Counted from the stretch's first letter, positions 10,798 to 23,799 are shown. The stretch: 64,000 nucleotides of DNA from Bicyclus anynana (GCF_947172395.1 NC_069083.1:3256501-3320500); one strand, 5' to 3'. Notes: generated by a model from the letters alone, not told the origin. Made by a program: numbers and translations.

Positions 10798-13700
10798 TGA
10801 CAATCGAACTAACTACTCAATCATGATTTTGTGATGAGATCATCAATATCCTGCGACAGATACATATCTGATATTAAGACGTCACTACGCAGAGACACTA
10901 TGAATAGGCGCTTACAAAAGTGAACGCCGAGACACGCAACAGGTTTTATGTATGCATCAGAGCAAAGTGCAGATGCAACACCATTACACAACAAAACGCA
11001 AAATGTATTTTTACAAGACAGGGTTATAATGTTAGCTTATATTTGATATCATGTCGAAACAAAATAGAGATGTAACAATTTCAACTTTAATGGAGATCCT
11101 AATAAAATTATTACTACACATATAAAAAAACCTAAACCTACACGTATGAAACACGTGTGATTATTGACGAAATGATTTCATATAACATTGTGTATTAAAA
11201 ATACGAGTACAAATTCGTTGAAGAAATATAAAGGTCAGAGAAAAAAATGGCATTGACCTTATAATGCGGTGGGTTTTACATTGTTACGTAATGCATGTTT
11301 AAAATGTTCAGTTAGAAAAACTAAATTACATAAAAAATATTGCACAAAACGTCACACTACGTATATTATTGGGGGCATTAAAGTATTTGTAGCAGATAAT
11401 ATCAATCAGTTTGATTTAAAGTTTGGTAATTAATTTCTAGTTTCTGATGTAACTAATTATATCGCAATTACAAAGCTAAGCTCTTAGCCTGAGTATGTCG
11501 TCAGTGGTAACAAAATAAAGCTCAAATTATTTTCAAAGGGTAGTTGAAAGATATAAATGAATGATTTTCCTTCGGTATATAAACAAATCTAATTCAAGCT
11601 ATTTTTCAATCTGATCGAATTGTGGCCATAAAAGATAAAGGAATATAGTAGTTTCGGCTGCTTAGTTGGTTACGCTTAGTACTTTTGTGTAGAAGCTATA
11701 GCCAATATGGAATACTAGGCATTAAATGATTTATCCAAATACATATTAAACTTTCAAGTATGGAAGTATCGAAAATAATTATCGTTGATAGTTGATTGAG
11801 CATAGAAAAAAGAAATTAAAAAAATCCACGTTTATTTCAGCGAATAAAACATTGTAGTTGTCTTTTAGACAAACATTTATCATAATATGATGTATATTCG
11901 TTATTAGGTATAGTATATGTGATTTGATAAAACAAACCTCTTTACCAACCAAATTGGGTCTTCTATTGTTTCTTTCATCTTACGAGTAACTAAAACAATC
12001 GCATAAGTTCAACTTCTTTGAATCGCTGAATAAAAGCGACTCGAGAAGACAAATCTGTAACAATATTATGCATCGGGAACATCGACACTTTATAACACCT
12101 CTACATTCATATGCGACATTTTTACATTGATTAACTCTCCACCTACTTTTGTAAACTTTTGTGTTGTTGTTGTTTTTTGGCACAGGAAAAAGACAATGCG
12201 ATTATAGTCGTAGTTAACAGTTCAAATCAACATAATAATTTCGCGTTGATTAGATGACATCTGAATCGATCGTCACCCACACCTCGCTTCTTTGTATAGT
12301 TACAATCACATTGAGAACACTTGAAGATCTTTCAAGGAATATATTTCTGTATCTCTTATACAGTGAGAGCTGCCTCACTCAGTATTTAGAGAGTTAAACA
12401 AAACAAGTTGATCCCGTTATTCGTCAATTTGACTAGTGATTCTCCAGTACACTTTAACAACGGTACAATTGTACTTACAAAAAAAATCATTAGATAGTTT
12501 TAGATATAAATTTAAAGCGCGTAACATAAATAAACTGCGATTACAGCTTTAAAATGTAAACCAATAGATTTGATTTCTTGTGAACAAACACTCATAAGCA
12601 CAATGAAAACGCAGTTTGAATGTAATCAAAGGAAATGTTCTTATTCAACAAAAATCCTCCACGATGGAGGATCTACTCTAGTGATACTAATAGTGATATA
12701 ACTGTATGAGCGCGAGTCGCGAGCCGTGTTCGTGCAAATTATGCAACTGTTACGTACGGTTGTAATGACACGCACTATCTCCCGTCATATCGAAACGCAT
12801 CGTTGCGAGAACCGACAGGTGATAGGCAGGGGAGGCGCCCGATGAATAGTATTTAGTGTAGCTGCTATTGTTTGGCTCATGCACGCTCATGATGGCCTGG
12901 TAGCTATGTAACATACCAATTATTGCTGTACAGCTCATGTTACAGTAGTTGATGTGTTTTATTAAATAGTAGCTAAGTGAATTAATTTAATTTAAATAAT
13001 TTCCGATCTTCCTTATATATAATTCAGAGGAAGCTACTATAATATACATATAAGAAGTCTGCCCTTCATCTTAATTCTAGAATGAATACATCCACTTCTG
13101 ATCAATCCATCAATGATCAACTAACTAAACGATATGAACCTTTTCATCTTAAAAGAAGCAGTTTAAGCAAATGACAAAAATTAAATATAAATGCAGTTTT
13201 TGATTAAATTTAAAAGCGGACTAAACAGGCAAACATATATATCGTGTAAGTTCCAACGGAAATCATAATTAAACTAGAGATAAAACGACAACAAAAGAGT
13301 TATAACGAAGTGTGAAACTATTTACGTCTACCGCGACGAAACGAATTTCCAGCCGCAAAGAGATGAATCGGGACAAACACGAAACACAGGAAAAACTAAT
13401 GAGGCCATCGATATGGCTTATTATGCGTGGTGGACTGAGATGGTTACATTACCTTTCTTGTGAACGTTTTGTTCTTTATCATGTTGATTTTGTATTCAAA
13501 TTATTTACATAACATTAATTATATACCTTTCGGTTGCGTAAACTGGAAGCTAATCAAATTTCGGCATACTGGATGTTTACAGTAGACGAAAACAATTGAA
13601 GGAATTTGGATTTAGCTTGCAAATAAGGATATTATTAATTTTGTCTAATACAAGTAGCTAGGGGAAGTTGTTTTGAAATCTTAAGCAATTTATATCTGTT

Positions 13701-15718
13701 CGTTGGCCAAAAACCCAAGTGTAAGGTTTGTTTTTGGCTAACGAAGTGACATAAATGATTGGACAGATAAAATATGACAGGTATGGTACGCTGAAAGCAT
13801 TTATGGTTAAGACTGATATTCCAGGCGATAGCATCAGTATGTGCTGTTGATATTATCTTATATTACATAAAAGGCTATGTGTGTCGATGCGGATACAGAT
13901 TTCGTAATATATGGACGAAAAGGGTCATTGTATTAAGTTATTTGTAAAAATAAAAGTAGTCAAGACACAATGTTTAAGAAGTGAAGGGATATTAAGTACA
14001 ATTAAACTCTTCATAGTGAAATCTATAGTTATTACTGGGCAGTCATTAGTGTGCAATGAAATAAACAAGAGGTATTAACTGGGCAATACCTTGTGCTAAT
14101 CTGACCGCAAGGGAGCGAGCGCCACCGACTTTCCCTTTTGTTATTGTGAAAGTGATGATAGCTAATGCAACAAAGCAATGGTTTGCATCCTAACTTCACC
14201 CACTAATCAAATACGTTACAAACGCACCATAGTTTTATATTTCTAACTGTCGAGTAGGCGTCTGGACTTTCAGAATTAATTTGAAAATTAATATTTTGTA
14301 ATTTCTATCACTGCTTATATTTCTATTGTTTCTTTTATGCTTAGTTATATGTCTGCTACTTCCTTATTTATATAAACAATCCTAACAAATATTAGAAAAT
14401 CAAAGTCAATCTTGATTCAAGATTCACATTCATTTAATTAAATGCAAGTTTAAGACGACAATATAGGTCGATACTTTGTGCAAATTGAAAAACAACGTTT
14501 AATAATATCACGACAAAGCATCAAATAGAATCTAATGCAATAATATTGAATTAAATATGATAAAATATCTGAATATTGAAAAACATACAGAAATTAATCA
14601 AAATCAACCTTTAACTAAGGACAAGGACATCAGATATAGACCTCGAAAAGACAGTATATTGGTATTAAACATATAAAACTGAATTTCAATATGTAAGCCA
14701 AGGACGACTACAATTGTCATCAACGCTATACGATGGTGGGACATAGCAAAGTGAACCAAATTAGCATAGAGTTATAACGCTTAGCAACAAAACACTACGT
14801 GCAAAGTATTAATGCAACCCACCTGCAGCAAACAAGTTAAATGGAACGCCAATCTGTTTAGATATGTAAAATCAAAAGCCGGTGCGTTAATTACGAATGT
14901 ATTTGCAAAGTACGATGGAACGCTCGAGTAACTGCCAAGTCGGTCAATGTAATCGGCTAGTGTAAAGAGTTCAGAGGTGTGTGTTCATCTGTCTTCATTT
15001 ATAAATTATATGAATTTATTTAGTATTTATGAATTGTTATTAAATTCATCTAAAATGTCTAAATGAAAAGTAGAATTTAATAAATGATTCTTGGATGGCG
15101 CCTTACCTCCTAAAGAGCCATCATCCAAATATCCATCCATAGGTTAGATTTAGTATTTCGAGACAAGATTATTGGATTTATTACGAGACTAAAAAGGTAT
15201 AGATATGTTTGTAATATTTTTCATGTGTTTTTTTTTTAATTCATCCTTTAGCTGCTTCTACTTCTTGTAAAAAGCAAAGCTTAGATGGAATTTTGGATAT
15301 TTTTAATTAAAATTCCCCTACGAGTATATCAGAATCTTAACTAAATCTTAAATATGGTAACTTAACTCGACTCAAACACAAAACAGAACTGTACACTTTT
15401 GCTTCTGAATAAATATTTAAGAATCAACCTTAGCATTAGCTCTAGCAATGACTGTCAATATTATTAACACAGTGTGCAAATTAAAGGAACGGCTGTTCTA
15501 AATTAAATATCACCTTATAGAGGTTAACAAATACAGGCGTGGGCACTGGTAAATGTTTCGCCCAAGGTTAAAAAGCGCACTATCTGGTCGAAGGTCTATC
15601 TTATCTACATGTACAAGTTGATAGTACAAAATTTTTTCAGAATTTTGCAAAAGTAAACTATGCGATCATGAAGAGTTATTTTTAATTTATTTAGTAATTA
15701 TACCTATATGTATTATCT
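10798..15718. other. Long AT-rich stretch, no gene seen
   Basis: Several short frames are present but none has a splice context, compositional change or recognisable peptide. No confident mobile element was identified. A short frame ending at a GTAAGG donor near 15100 (minus) is discussed among the rejected items. Confidence 0.4.
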
Positions 15719-15719
15719 G

Positions 15720-15920
15720 TCCTACTAATATTATAAACGCGAAACTTTGTATGGATGTTGTATGGATGTTATACTCTTTAGCGACGCTACTATTGAAGCG
15801 ATTTGGCTGAAATTTGGAATGGAAATACATTTTACTCTGGATTAACATAGGTTACTTTTTATCCCGGAAAAATCCATGGTTCCCGCGGCATTTGTGAAAA
15901 ACTGAATTCCACGCGGAATA
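15720..15920 (+). mobile_element. Helitron fragment, second family
   Basis: It starts CCTACTAATATTATAAACGC and contains GTATGGATGTT, GATTTGGCTGAAATTTGG and GGTTCCCGCGG in the order seen in a common lepidopteran Helitron family. The 3' end is lost after CCACGCGG, so it is a 3'-truncated copy. A related, more decayed copy is at 21900-22095. Confidence 0.55.
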
Positions 15921-16387
15921 TAAATTTATGAATTAGTGACTAGATTTAAACGAGGTTTTCGACGAATTCGTTTGAATCAATTAGGAATGAACAGATGTTA
16001 CGTTTCTAACTAATGCCACGAGTAAGCATACGATAATGGGACAGGTCGGTCGACTCAAGGTCTCACCACAGTGTTATGAAGTAAACATGCCAAAAAAGTT
16101 AAAAACAAACAATATATCGTCGAGCACGAGTGAGTTAAGTATTTAGATTAGTTCAAATATTTGAAATAAATGTTTTAAGAAAGTTAACCTTTCTTTTTTG
16201 CTACCATTCCACGTGGACATGATTTGTATAGCTATAGATTAAGTTGGCTTTAGCTTCTTATTGTATTTGTGTACAATAAGATGACTGAATGCTCTTTGAC
16301 CTTTTCACAAGTAACTAATAATCCTGTAAAAATCAAATAAGTATAAATTAGAAGCTCCCAATAATTATAAAAAAATGGTTTTAATTA

Positions 16388-16577
16388 TTAACAGCCGTCG
16401 TCCCGCGATTTTGCCCGCGTTGTTGCCGTTCTCGCGAAAATACAGGGAAAAATATATAGATTATGACACACACAAACAACGTGGCATTTTTGTGGCAAAA
16501 GAATTTTCAAAATCGGTTCAGTAAATCCAGAGAACACCCCCTACAATACCATGAACTTTACCTCTTTATAATATAGT
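16388..16577 (-). mobile_element. Helitron remnant, third family
   Basis: Read on the minus strand it has ATATTATAAAGAGGTAAAG near the 5' end, then GTATTGTAGGGGGTGTTCTC, CTGAACCGATTTTGAAAATT and a CGCGGG-rich 3' part. The same order occurs at 57843-58030. Ends are eroded. Confidence 0.5.
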
Positions 16578-16723
16578 GGATTCCCGTTGACTACTAGAAA
16601 AAATACATAACAAGAACAGATCTAACAACACCCACGCCTTCCGCAGAAAAGCATCGTTGAGCTCTAAGCGAGTTGAAAAGCTATTAAGATAAAGCTAGTA
16701 GAACCAATTTCTTTTAGAATAAG

Positions 16724-16944
16724 TATCATCATCATAATTATCAACCCATATTCGGCCCACTGCTGAGAGGGGTTAGGCCAATAGTCCACCACGCTGGCTC
16801 AGTGCGCATTGGCAGATTTCACACACACAGAGAATTAAGAAAATTCTCTGGTATGCAGGTTTCCTCACAATGTTTTCACTCACCGTTTGAGACACGTGAT
16901 ATTTAATTTCATAAAATGCACACAACTGACAAGTTGGAGGTGCA
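16724..16944 (-). mobile_element. SINE-B copy, 5' truncated
   Basis: On the minus strand this is the body of the tRNA-derived SINE seen complete at 25979: TGCATTTTATGAAATTAAAT, CACGTGTCTCAAACGGTGA, GAGGAAACCTGCATACCAGA, ATTGG-CTAACCCCTCTCA and GCCGAATATGGGTTGATAAT with a GAT-rich tail. The tRNA-like head is missing, as expected for incomplete reverse transcription. Confidence 0.8.
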
Positions 16945-18076
16945 AGAATAAGTATAAAAAAACCTATACTTATGAACTTTATACAGATGTTGACTGGACA
17001 TGACCTCATGCACAGTAAAGAAATTGTACGCGTGGGAATAACTTGAAACTTTCGCAAGTCCCTTGAGGTGGATTGGGAAGAACGTTTTCTTTGACTTGTG
17101 CAGTTAGTTTTCCTTGTTTACTCAGTATGTAAGCAAGATATATAGAACGTAAAATATAAGATCGTAAAATATAACCTCATAGTTATTACTTTTTATAGAA
17201 AGAGAGCTGGTGTTAGACACACTCCTAATTTAAAAAAAAAATTCAAATTGTGTCTGCTAATTCCCATGTTTGTAGTGCAGACAACTATGTAGCTTGGACA
17301 GTGGTTACTTTGGGAGAAAGCAGGTTTCAAGGGACCAGAGTGGAACTCTTTAGCCTCAAAACCAAGTATAATTTTTTTCTTTTTTTCAATATTATTTGCA
17401 TAATATGAGAAATAATGTAGCCCAAAAACTCTGCTAGGAATGAAACTTTAAAGACTCTAGAGCTTGACTCCCTTCTCATGAAATCTCTTAAAAAATATCA
17501 AAAGACACTTTATCTGGTGTCTAGTATTATTGAGGACCCTTGAGATCTCCCAAACATGCCAAAGTCACAGTGTGCTGAACTCTATAGTTGCCTACCGTCC
17601 CTACTATGGTAGGACTATGATCTGACAAACTTTCAGCTTCTATAGAATGAGAAAGGTTTGAACATCAGGCTTTTAGTCATAATGTTTCGTATATTAAAAA
17701 CTATAAAATCATTGGAGTTACAAACTGACTTTATCTAATTTGTTCAAAAATTGTACGTCGGTTCAAGAAATCGACCTCGGATACATAATTTCCAGAATAA
17801 TTTGAGCTGCTATCAATTATACAAAACGAAATCCTATTTACTTGTATGCTAATGCTTGGGTTACGGCAAACTCCTTGACCGATCACATTATTAAAGTTTC
17901 TCAATCCACTATAACTTGATTCAACACCTGTATAATAAAATACAAGACATTCATAAATCATACGATGGCCTTGCAAATGTAATTTAATTTATTAGCACCG
18001 TATTTAACTTGCCAGTAATATTGTTGCAAATAAAAATACCCACATATATAATTTACTTGATTAAAATTATACAATA
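16945..18076. other. Non-coding sequence
   Basis: No recognised feature was found apart from short homopolymer runs. Confidence 0.35.
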
Positions 18077-18427
18077 CTAGCTTCGCGACTTCGTCCGCCC
18101 TTTGCGAAATCCGTTCTTAGCCGACTAATAAAAGCGGACCGTCTAATAACTACAAATTACCTCACTGCCAAATTTCAACTTTGTATGTCAAGCCGTTTTT
18201 AGAGTTTACGAGATGAGTTTTTATGATGCATTTATTAAGATTAGTTTAAAGTTCTTTACTGAACATAACGCCAACTCAACTTAATTTGTAATTTAATTTG
18301 TATGTCACGATTTAAATCAAAAACTACTTGACCGGTAACTTTTTCTATTTTTCACCGTGTAACGTATGCGTTACTTTATCCCTATATTCCTACGGAAACG
18401 CGGGTGAAACCATGGGGCGTCTACTAG
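18077..18427. mobile_element. Segment bounded by two outward-facing Helitron 3' ends
   Basis: The left edge reads CTAGCTTCGCGACTTCGTCC, the minus-strand 3' terminus of one Helitron family (GCGGACGAAGTCGCG then CTAG). The right edge reads GCGGGTGAAACCATGGGGCG then CTACTAG, a plus-strand 3' terminus of the Lep1-like family. Both ends therefore point outward. It could be two truncated elements inserted tail to tail, or one element with two termination signals. Confidence 0.5.
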
Positions 18428-18929
18428 TTATCTGTAATAGTGAAATAAGGATTTGGCCAGAATCAGCAAACAAACCATTTCATACATTTGAATTACAATA
18501 GTTCACTGTTAGTAGCAATCGCTAACAAATCTGTGGAGAATAAAGAAATCAATACTGTCTTTAAGACACCGAAATACACCAGTCAGCTAACACTACTCAG
18601 AAAGAAATTGAATAATCGAGATGTTACCCTTACTAAACTAATAGTGAATTCTAGAACATTCACATAGGTTTTGTTGTACAAAGGCGTTGGAATGGTTTTT
18701 GCGTACTTAAGGAAATGCATAGTTACAGCTTAGTAACATACGTAGTCACATCGATCATCACTCGAAATAGTACTCATATGGAAAACAAAACATGAATTTG
18801 TTCTAGAATTCTAAGACAGACATCAAGGTTTTGTTATACGCTGATGTTGAGAAGATTTTCACGTAGTTACATAAATCAGGGATAAAACACAGCTCAGGGC
18901 CCGCTCGCCCGTTCAAACAAGAGACTTAC
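18428..18929. other. Intron-like sequence just downstream of exon A
   Basis: AT-rich, no recognised element. It follows the donor of exon A on the minus strand. Confidence 0.4.
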
Positions 18930-19072
18930 CCGATGAAGTTTTTAATGAAGCAATAGACAGCAAAGAGCGTGGCATCGTTGAGGCCCAGTTCGGGCTTGAT
19001 CCTAGGCAAGAGGACCGGCAGCGAGGCGGCGTCGGCGGGAGGACCGCGCACCTCCGGCGTGGCCGCGCTCAT
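18930..19072 (-). CDS. Candidate 5' coding exon A, unknown protein
   Basis: ATG 19072 opens 47 codons plus two bases, ending at the strong donor TCGG|GTAAGTCT (18930/18929). The first half (MSAATPEVRGPPADAAS) is Ala/Pro-rich and low-complexity; the second half is ordered-looking (LPRIKPELGLND, then the hydrophobic, aromatic AVYCFIKNFIG). It lies inside the strongest CpG island of the window, which extends about 550 bases upstream. The frame is open further upstream to 19582, but that part is Arg/Ala-rich and looks like GC-driven open frame; the start at 19072 is preferred because it is the last ATG before the ordered part. The donor phase equals that of exons B and C. The family is not recognised. 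Confidence 0.6.
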
Positions 19073-19620
19073 GGCGGTCGCGCCGCGCGGCCGCGTGCCC
19101 GACGCGTGCGGAGCGATCGTGACGCCGAGCCAGCACCGCGCGCCTCCGCACAACACTCCGCCACCAGCGGCGCTCCCGGCACGCGGCTCAGCGGAGCCAC
19201 CCGCGCGTGTGTCCGCGCGCAACACGACCGACAGCCCGGCCGCTGGCGGTATCGACCGCGCGTCCGCGCCTGCGCTGTCCACCCGCCCTCGCCTCAGACG
19301 TCCAGCATTAGGAACGCGAGGTACATGACGAGAAAGAACCACGGGCAGAAGAGGTACATGCAAATTGACATCGTTCCAAATTCGAACGGCTCGAAAAGTG
19401 CGGTTCCCGAGTGCGGTTTCAGTGATGAGCCGCGAGTCGGTTCGCTGGCACGTGCGTGCGGCGCGTGCGTCTGTGTCTCGGCGCGGCGGCACTCTGACTG
19501 GACGCGCCCGCGCCGCGTGCTCGGCGCGCACCGAACTCCGCTCTCCACGTCCGTGCTCGCCCGTACGACGAGCTACGTACACCTTGATTTACATGCTGGA
19601 CGCGATAGCCACAACAAAAC
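19073..19620 (-). promoter_or_regulatory. CpG island, promoter/5'UTR of exon A
   Basis: About 550 bases with very high CG dinucleotide density, the clearest compositional island in the window. Long frames are open in nearly all six readings, which is a known effect of GC-rich DNA, so I do not treat them as genes. It directly precedes exon A on the minus strand and carries a short upstream ORF (next entry). No TATA box was seen, which suits a CpG-type promoter. Confidence 0.55.
19294..19371 (-). CDS. Hydrophobic 25-codon upstream ORF
   Basis: ATG 19371 (A at -3, favourable context) to TGA at 19294 encodes 25 residues, nearly all hydrophobic, with two Cys, a CPWFF motif, a MYLAFLML stretch and a final Asp-Val. 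One membrane span would fit the whole peptide. It lies 221 bases upstream of the ATG of exon A, on the same strand. The frame is open further upstream, but the hydrophobic part begins at this ATG. It could be a regulatory uORF, a membrane micropeptide or chance; transcription start data are needed to decide whether it is in the mRNA. Confidence 0.3.
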   Translation of the reverse strand: MSICMYLFCPWFFLVMYLAFLMLDV

Positions 19621-21899
19621 AAAAGGACACTTCCAAAACTTTCATTGAAACACGTTCCTAGTTAATAGTTCCAATTTCGATGATGACATCACTTATGAAT
19701 AACACAAAGGAATAGTTTTTCGTAATAAGCAATTAATGCAGCAAGTCTGATAAGAGGCACGATAAAATAGTTTTAGACATTTCAATTTAAATGTAATGTT
19801 ATGTTATCTTTAGTGGGCTAAAAATAGTTCCCCAAATTATACGTCGAGTTAAAATTGTAACTCGAAAACACGTGCTTATAATGCATAAAATAGATATAAT
19901 ATTTCAAGTAGTATAAATTTTAAGTAATACTTACAAAATCAATCACAAACTACAAGATAACACCATTCGTTATCATGATTGATTAATCGGAGAATATTTT
20001 GTTGTATTAGTCAACAATGTAAAATATGACATTGCACCAAGGGCATCGTTATAAGTCATTCACCTGGAGAACTAAATTTTTGGTAATGCAATCAGTCTAT
20101 TTGGTAAGTCGATGCGTGAGCTTCAAAATAATGTTCAGTGACGTGTTTGTCCATTCACATTCGATCCCCCAAAGCAGAAGCACGGTCAACGTCCGCGGGC
20201 CGCACTAGCGCTAGCGTTCCAACAAGTGATCACATAAAAAACTCTCCGACGGACTCGCGGTGAAATGACGCAAAACAGTTTTTGCTGCGGCCATAACTAG
20301 TGCTTGGAATTTGTCTAATGATCATCAATCAACGGATTCACATGGAACCGATGAGCTGCATTTTTTAAAATTAATAACTCATATTTTTTATGAATTTCAT
20401 ACGATTGATACGATGATAGTATAAGTTATATAATAAATAAATAAATAAATATTTATACAAATTATTCAAATGTCGACATATGTAAAAAAAGACTATTATT
20501 AACAAGTGAAAATCTAAAAATCGCCAACAATCGTATAGCTAAAATAACGAAGTTTGTATCAGAAAGTCGTCATGGTAAAATGCCGATATCTTCGAATTGG
20601 CAAATTGGATCTTCAACGTGTATATCTAAGAATCATCTAGAATCTAAATCATGTCAGCTTACAAATAAACTGCATCGTAATCGATCCAATAGCTTAAATG
20701 CTACGATGCCACAAACATAAACAGAGGCAGACACATCACACATAACAGCCCGGTATTTTCAAATTTAGGAGTTAAAAAGGACAAAAATTTGTCGACTGAA
20801 ACTGTGAAAAGAAATCAGTAGACATATCCAAACAGTAATTATAAAGCAAATCAAAATATAGCGAACACTATATGATTACAAAGTTATATTTCATTGGAAT
20901 ATGCTCAAAACTTACTTATAGTTAAGCTGACAAAATTAGAAATTCGTGTAACTACTCCCCGCTTAGGTCCCACATTTACACAATCAGACAAAAACAAAGT
21001 GTAACTAAAAGGTTAGGTAGGTACTTATGTTTCTACTAAAACAAAAATGAACACGAAGATTTCTCTAAAATTGATGTGACTATATAGAGTACGTAATAAC
21101 CCTAATGGACGCACCGACAACAATAGCATCCAGATCCAGAAAGACAACGAGGAAGTGCAGCGACATAACGGCGCAAATGTCACGAGGGGGTTTGACAACT
21201 GGGCTGAGCTAAACAATAAGCCGTGCAGAGAGGCAACAAGGCGATTTCTCAGAACTTCCCGACAAAGTCCTGGTTGATTTCCAGGAACATCGACAGATGC
21301 AGCCGCATTACTCAGAACGATTATACTGCGGACCTATTGAAGAAAATGCATATCGTTTATATTTGAAATGCAACATTTTTTTCTTTCCTCATTCAAGTTT
21401 ACATCCTTCTATGTATGAGTATATAAAACGATTCTTCAATGATAAACTACAACATTGTTTTTAGGTTTTTATTGTATAAAAACAATGACATATTAAATCT
21501 AGTCACACTAAAATACTGTACGAAAAAAAAATCTAATAAAAGACCACTATAACAGATAATAAGTTTATCTTTAAAGTTTACTCACAATTCTGGTAATATT
21601 TTATGAAAATTAGACAAATAAATTATATAATACTTAGACATTACTTTTTTTTATAAATATGGTAAATATTTTGCCGACTGGTCGTCGTCTATGACGAAAT
21701 TGAGCTCCCTGACTTACGAAAATTACTCATAGGATGAGAAAAAATTGCGCATGTTTGCAATGGATTTACCATAATATGTTTACGTCAGTCAATGTCGAAA
21801 ATGCACAAACAACAGGATTAGAAACCAGATTGATATATTTTTCCACATATATTATCAGACATAAATACAAAATTGTCAAGTATATTAAAAACACATATT
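19621..21899. other. AT-rich sequence with one GC-richer patch
   Basis: No gene was recognised. (AAAT)n-like simple sequence occurs at 20432-20455. A mixed-composition patch at 21060-21310 interrupts the AT-rich background and may be an old mobile-element fragment; I could not classify it. Confidence 0.35.
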
Positions 21900-22095
21900 A
21901 AAAAGGTGAAAGTTTTGTGGGTAAGAGTGTATTGTTTGATACTCGCATCACACTACGTGCTACCAAATCCATTTGGTTGAAATTAGGAATGGAAATATTG
22001 TATCATAGATTAACATAAAGGTAAAATTATATATTTAAGCTACATATAAAAAATCATGGTTCCAGCTGGATTTCGAAGTCGCGGTCATCCGCTAA
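21900..22095 (+). mobile_element. Decayed Helitron fragment, second family
   Basis: It shares GGTTGAAATTAGGAATGGAA, GATTAACATA and TCATGGTTCC with the copy at 15720 and ends CGAAGTCGCGGTCATCCG then CTAA, a CTRR-type Helitron 3' terminus. The 5' end is missing. Confidence 0.5.
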
Positions 22096-23032
22096 TATAG
22101 AATGAAAAAGAACAAAACTATAACCCAGAAAAACAATTTACAAACATGCAAGTTCTAAATACTTGACTTACTTTTATGGCTACACAATGCTATGAAAGCT
22201 ATCGGTTGTTTACATAAGGCAAATAGAAAAAAATAACAAATTATGAAGGGCCGTAATCACTTTAATCATGTTTCTGATAAAGTAAACATTATGTAAGGGA
22301 ATACCATGCTAGTAGATCTAAGACGGAAAGGTCACATCTAACAGCCAATTTCTTCATGTAAAGCTAAAGTAACAGTAAAAGTAGTAAGTAGTAAAGAAGA
22401 CTTTATTTTTCAGTGAATAAGACCGTCACTTTTGATTTATGACGTTACTTTGACTGTTACTTGCGATGAAGAAACTGGCCGTAAATGGGTATTTGTATTC
22501 GATCAATAAGTCACAAAACATGATTATAAAGGCAATATAGATTTACATAACAATAATATGTAACATAAAACATGTAACACTAAAAAGCATATATGTAGTT
22601 ATTTACCTATAAGGAACGCGGCCGGTCATTATCGTGTATGTAGTAAATTACACGTTGCATCCATCATGGCGATTGGTGTCTTGGTGCGCATTGATGCAAT
22701 ATGACCCACTTGTTATTTCTATGAAATCGTTAGTTTCCAACTAGACTGCGCGGCGGTACGCAGATTAAAATGGAAAATAAGTATTTCAACTGCACTTTCG
22801 TGTCGTACAATTTCTAGATTGGCTATCTTATCTGTGAAATGTGGAATGCATAAGGTTTTTGTATGAATTCGAATAGCATGTTTATCTTTTGGTTTGTTAC
22901 TTTTTTGGTCATTCAACTTGAATTGCACCTTCGTAACTTAACAATAACCACAAAAACTATGAATGTTCAATTTCTTTTAAGAAGTGACAAACTAACATGT
23001 AAGGAATAATTAATTATTATCAATTGAAACAT
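22096..23032. other. Non-coding sequence
   Basis: No recognised feature. Confidence 0.35.
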
Positions 23033-23181
23033 GCATACCAGAGAATTTTCTTGATTCTCTGCGTTTGTGAAGTCTGCCAATGCGCATTGGGCCAGCGCGG
23101 TGGACTATTGGCCTAACCCCTCTCATTCTGAGAGGAGACCCGAGCTCAGCAGTGAGCCGAATATGGGTTGATAATGATGAC
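23033..23181 (+). mobile_element. SINE-B 3' fragment
   Basis: It contains GCATACCAGAGAATTTTCTT, GTGAAGTCTGCCAATGCGCA, the CTAACCCCTCTCATTCTGAG segment and GCCGAATATGGGTTGATAAT, matching the 3' half of the complete copy at 25979. Confidence 0.8.
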
Positions 23182-23799
23182 TAGCTATGCCCGCGATTTA
23201 CTCTTGTAGACCTCGTTCTCGTAGGCATATTGACATGAAGAGTATTGCTATGTGCTATTCTACACTGATATCTGATTCAGATCAGTTCAGACGTTGTGTA
23301 CAGTAAGTAAAATTTTCGAGTAACAGAGATTCGGCTTGAACGAGCATTTTTCTCGAGTTGTGGAAGTTTCGTCTTTTCTCTTCGTTTCGTCTCTATTGTC
23401 TAACAAATCAAGATACTGAAATAATTTTCAAAGTTAATTTATTTAATCAATCAATGAGACCCACTAAGTATATATTTGTTATACAATATACTCGTATGTA
23501 CCAGCGAGAAAGCTACTCCATTCAATGATATTTTATACTAGAGATGGGGCACTGGCACATCAAAACTGAGGCGGACAAATGTGGAAAATTGACTTCATTT
23601 CATTCAGTTGCTTATTAAACAACAAACGTTATTTAAGCAAATAATACCTAAAAATCGTCTACAATGTCGAGTTGTATGTTCAGGACGCGTAAACACTATA
23701 TATACATAAAAATATACTGCAATTAAAGACAAAATTGTGCTCAGTAGTGTAGCTAAATTCGGATCACTTTTTGCGGTGATTTTGTAGAGATGTAACCTA

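Noticed and set aside
15095..15160. Minus-strand mini-ORF MDGYLDDGSLG ending at GTAAGG
   Set aside because: The donor phase differs from the other exons, composition is AT-rich like the background, and no acceptor or promoter signal precedes it.
18926..19661. Several long overlapping frames on both strands (up to 218 codons)
   Set aside because: Stop codons are rare in any frame of CpG-rich DNA. Only the part bounded by ATG 19072 and the donor at 18930, and the hydrophobic short ORF, have extra support.
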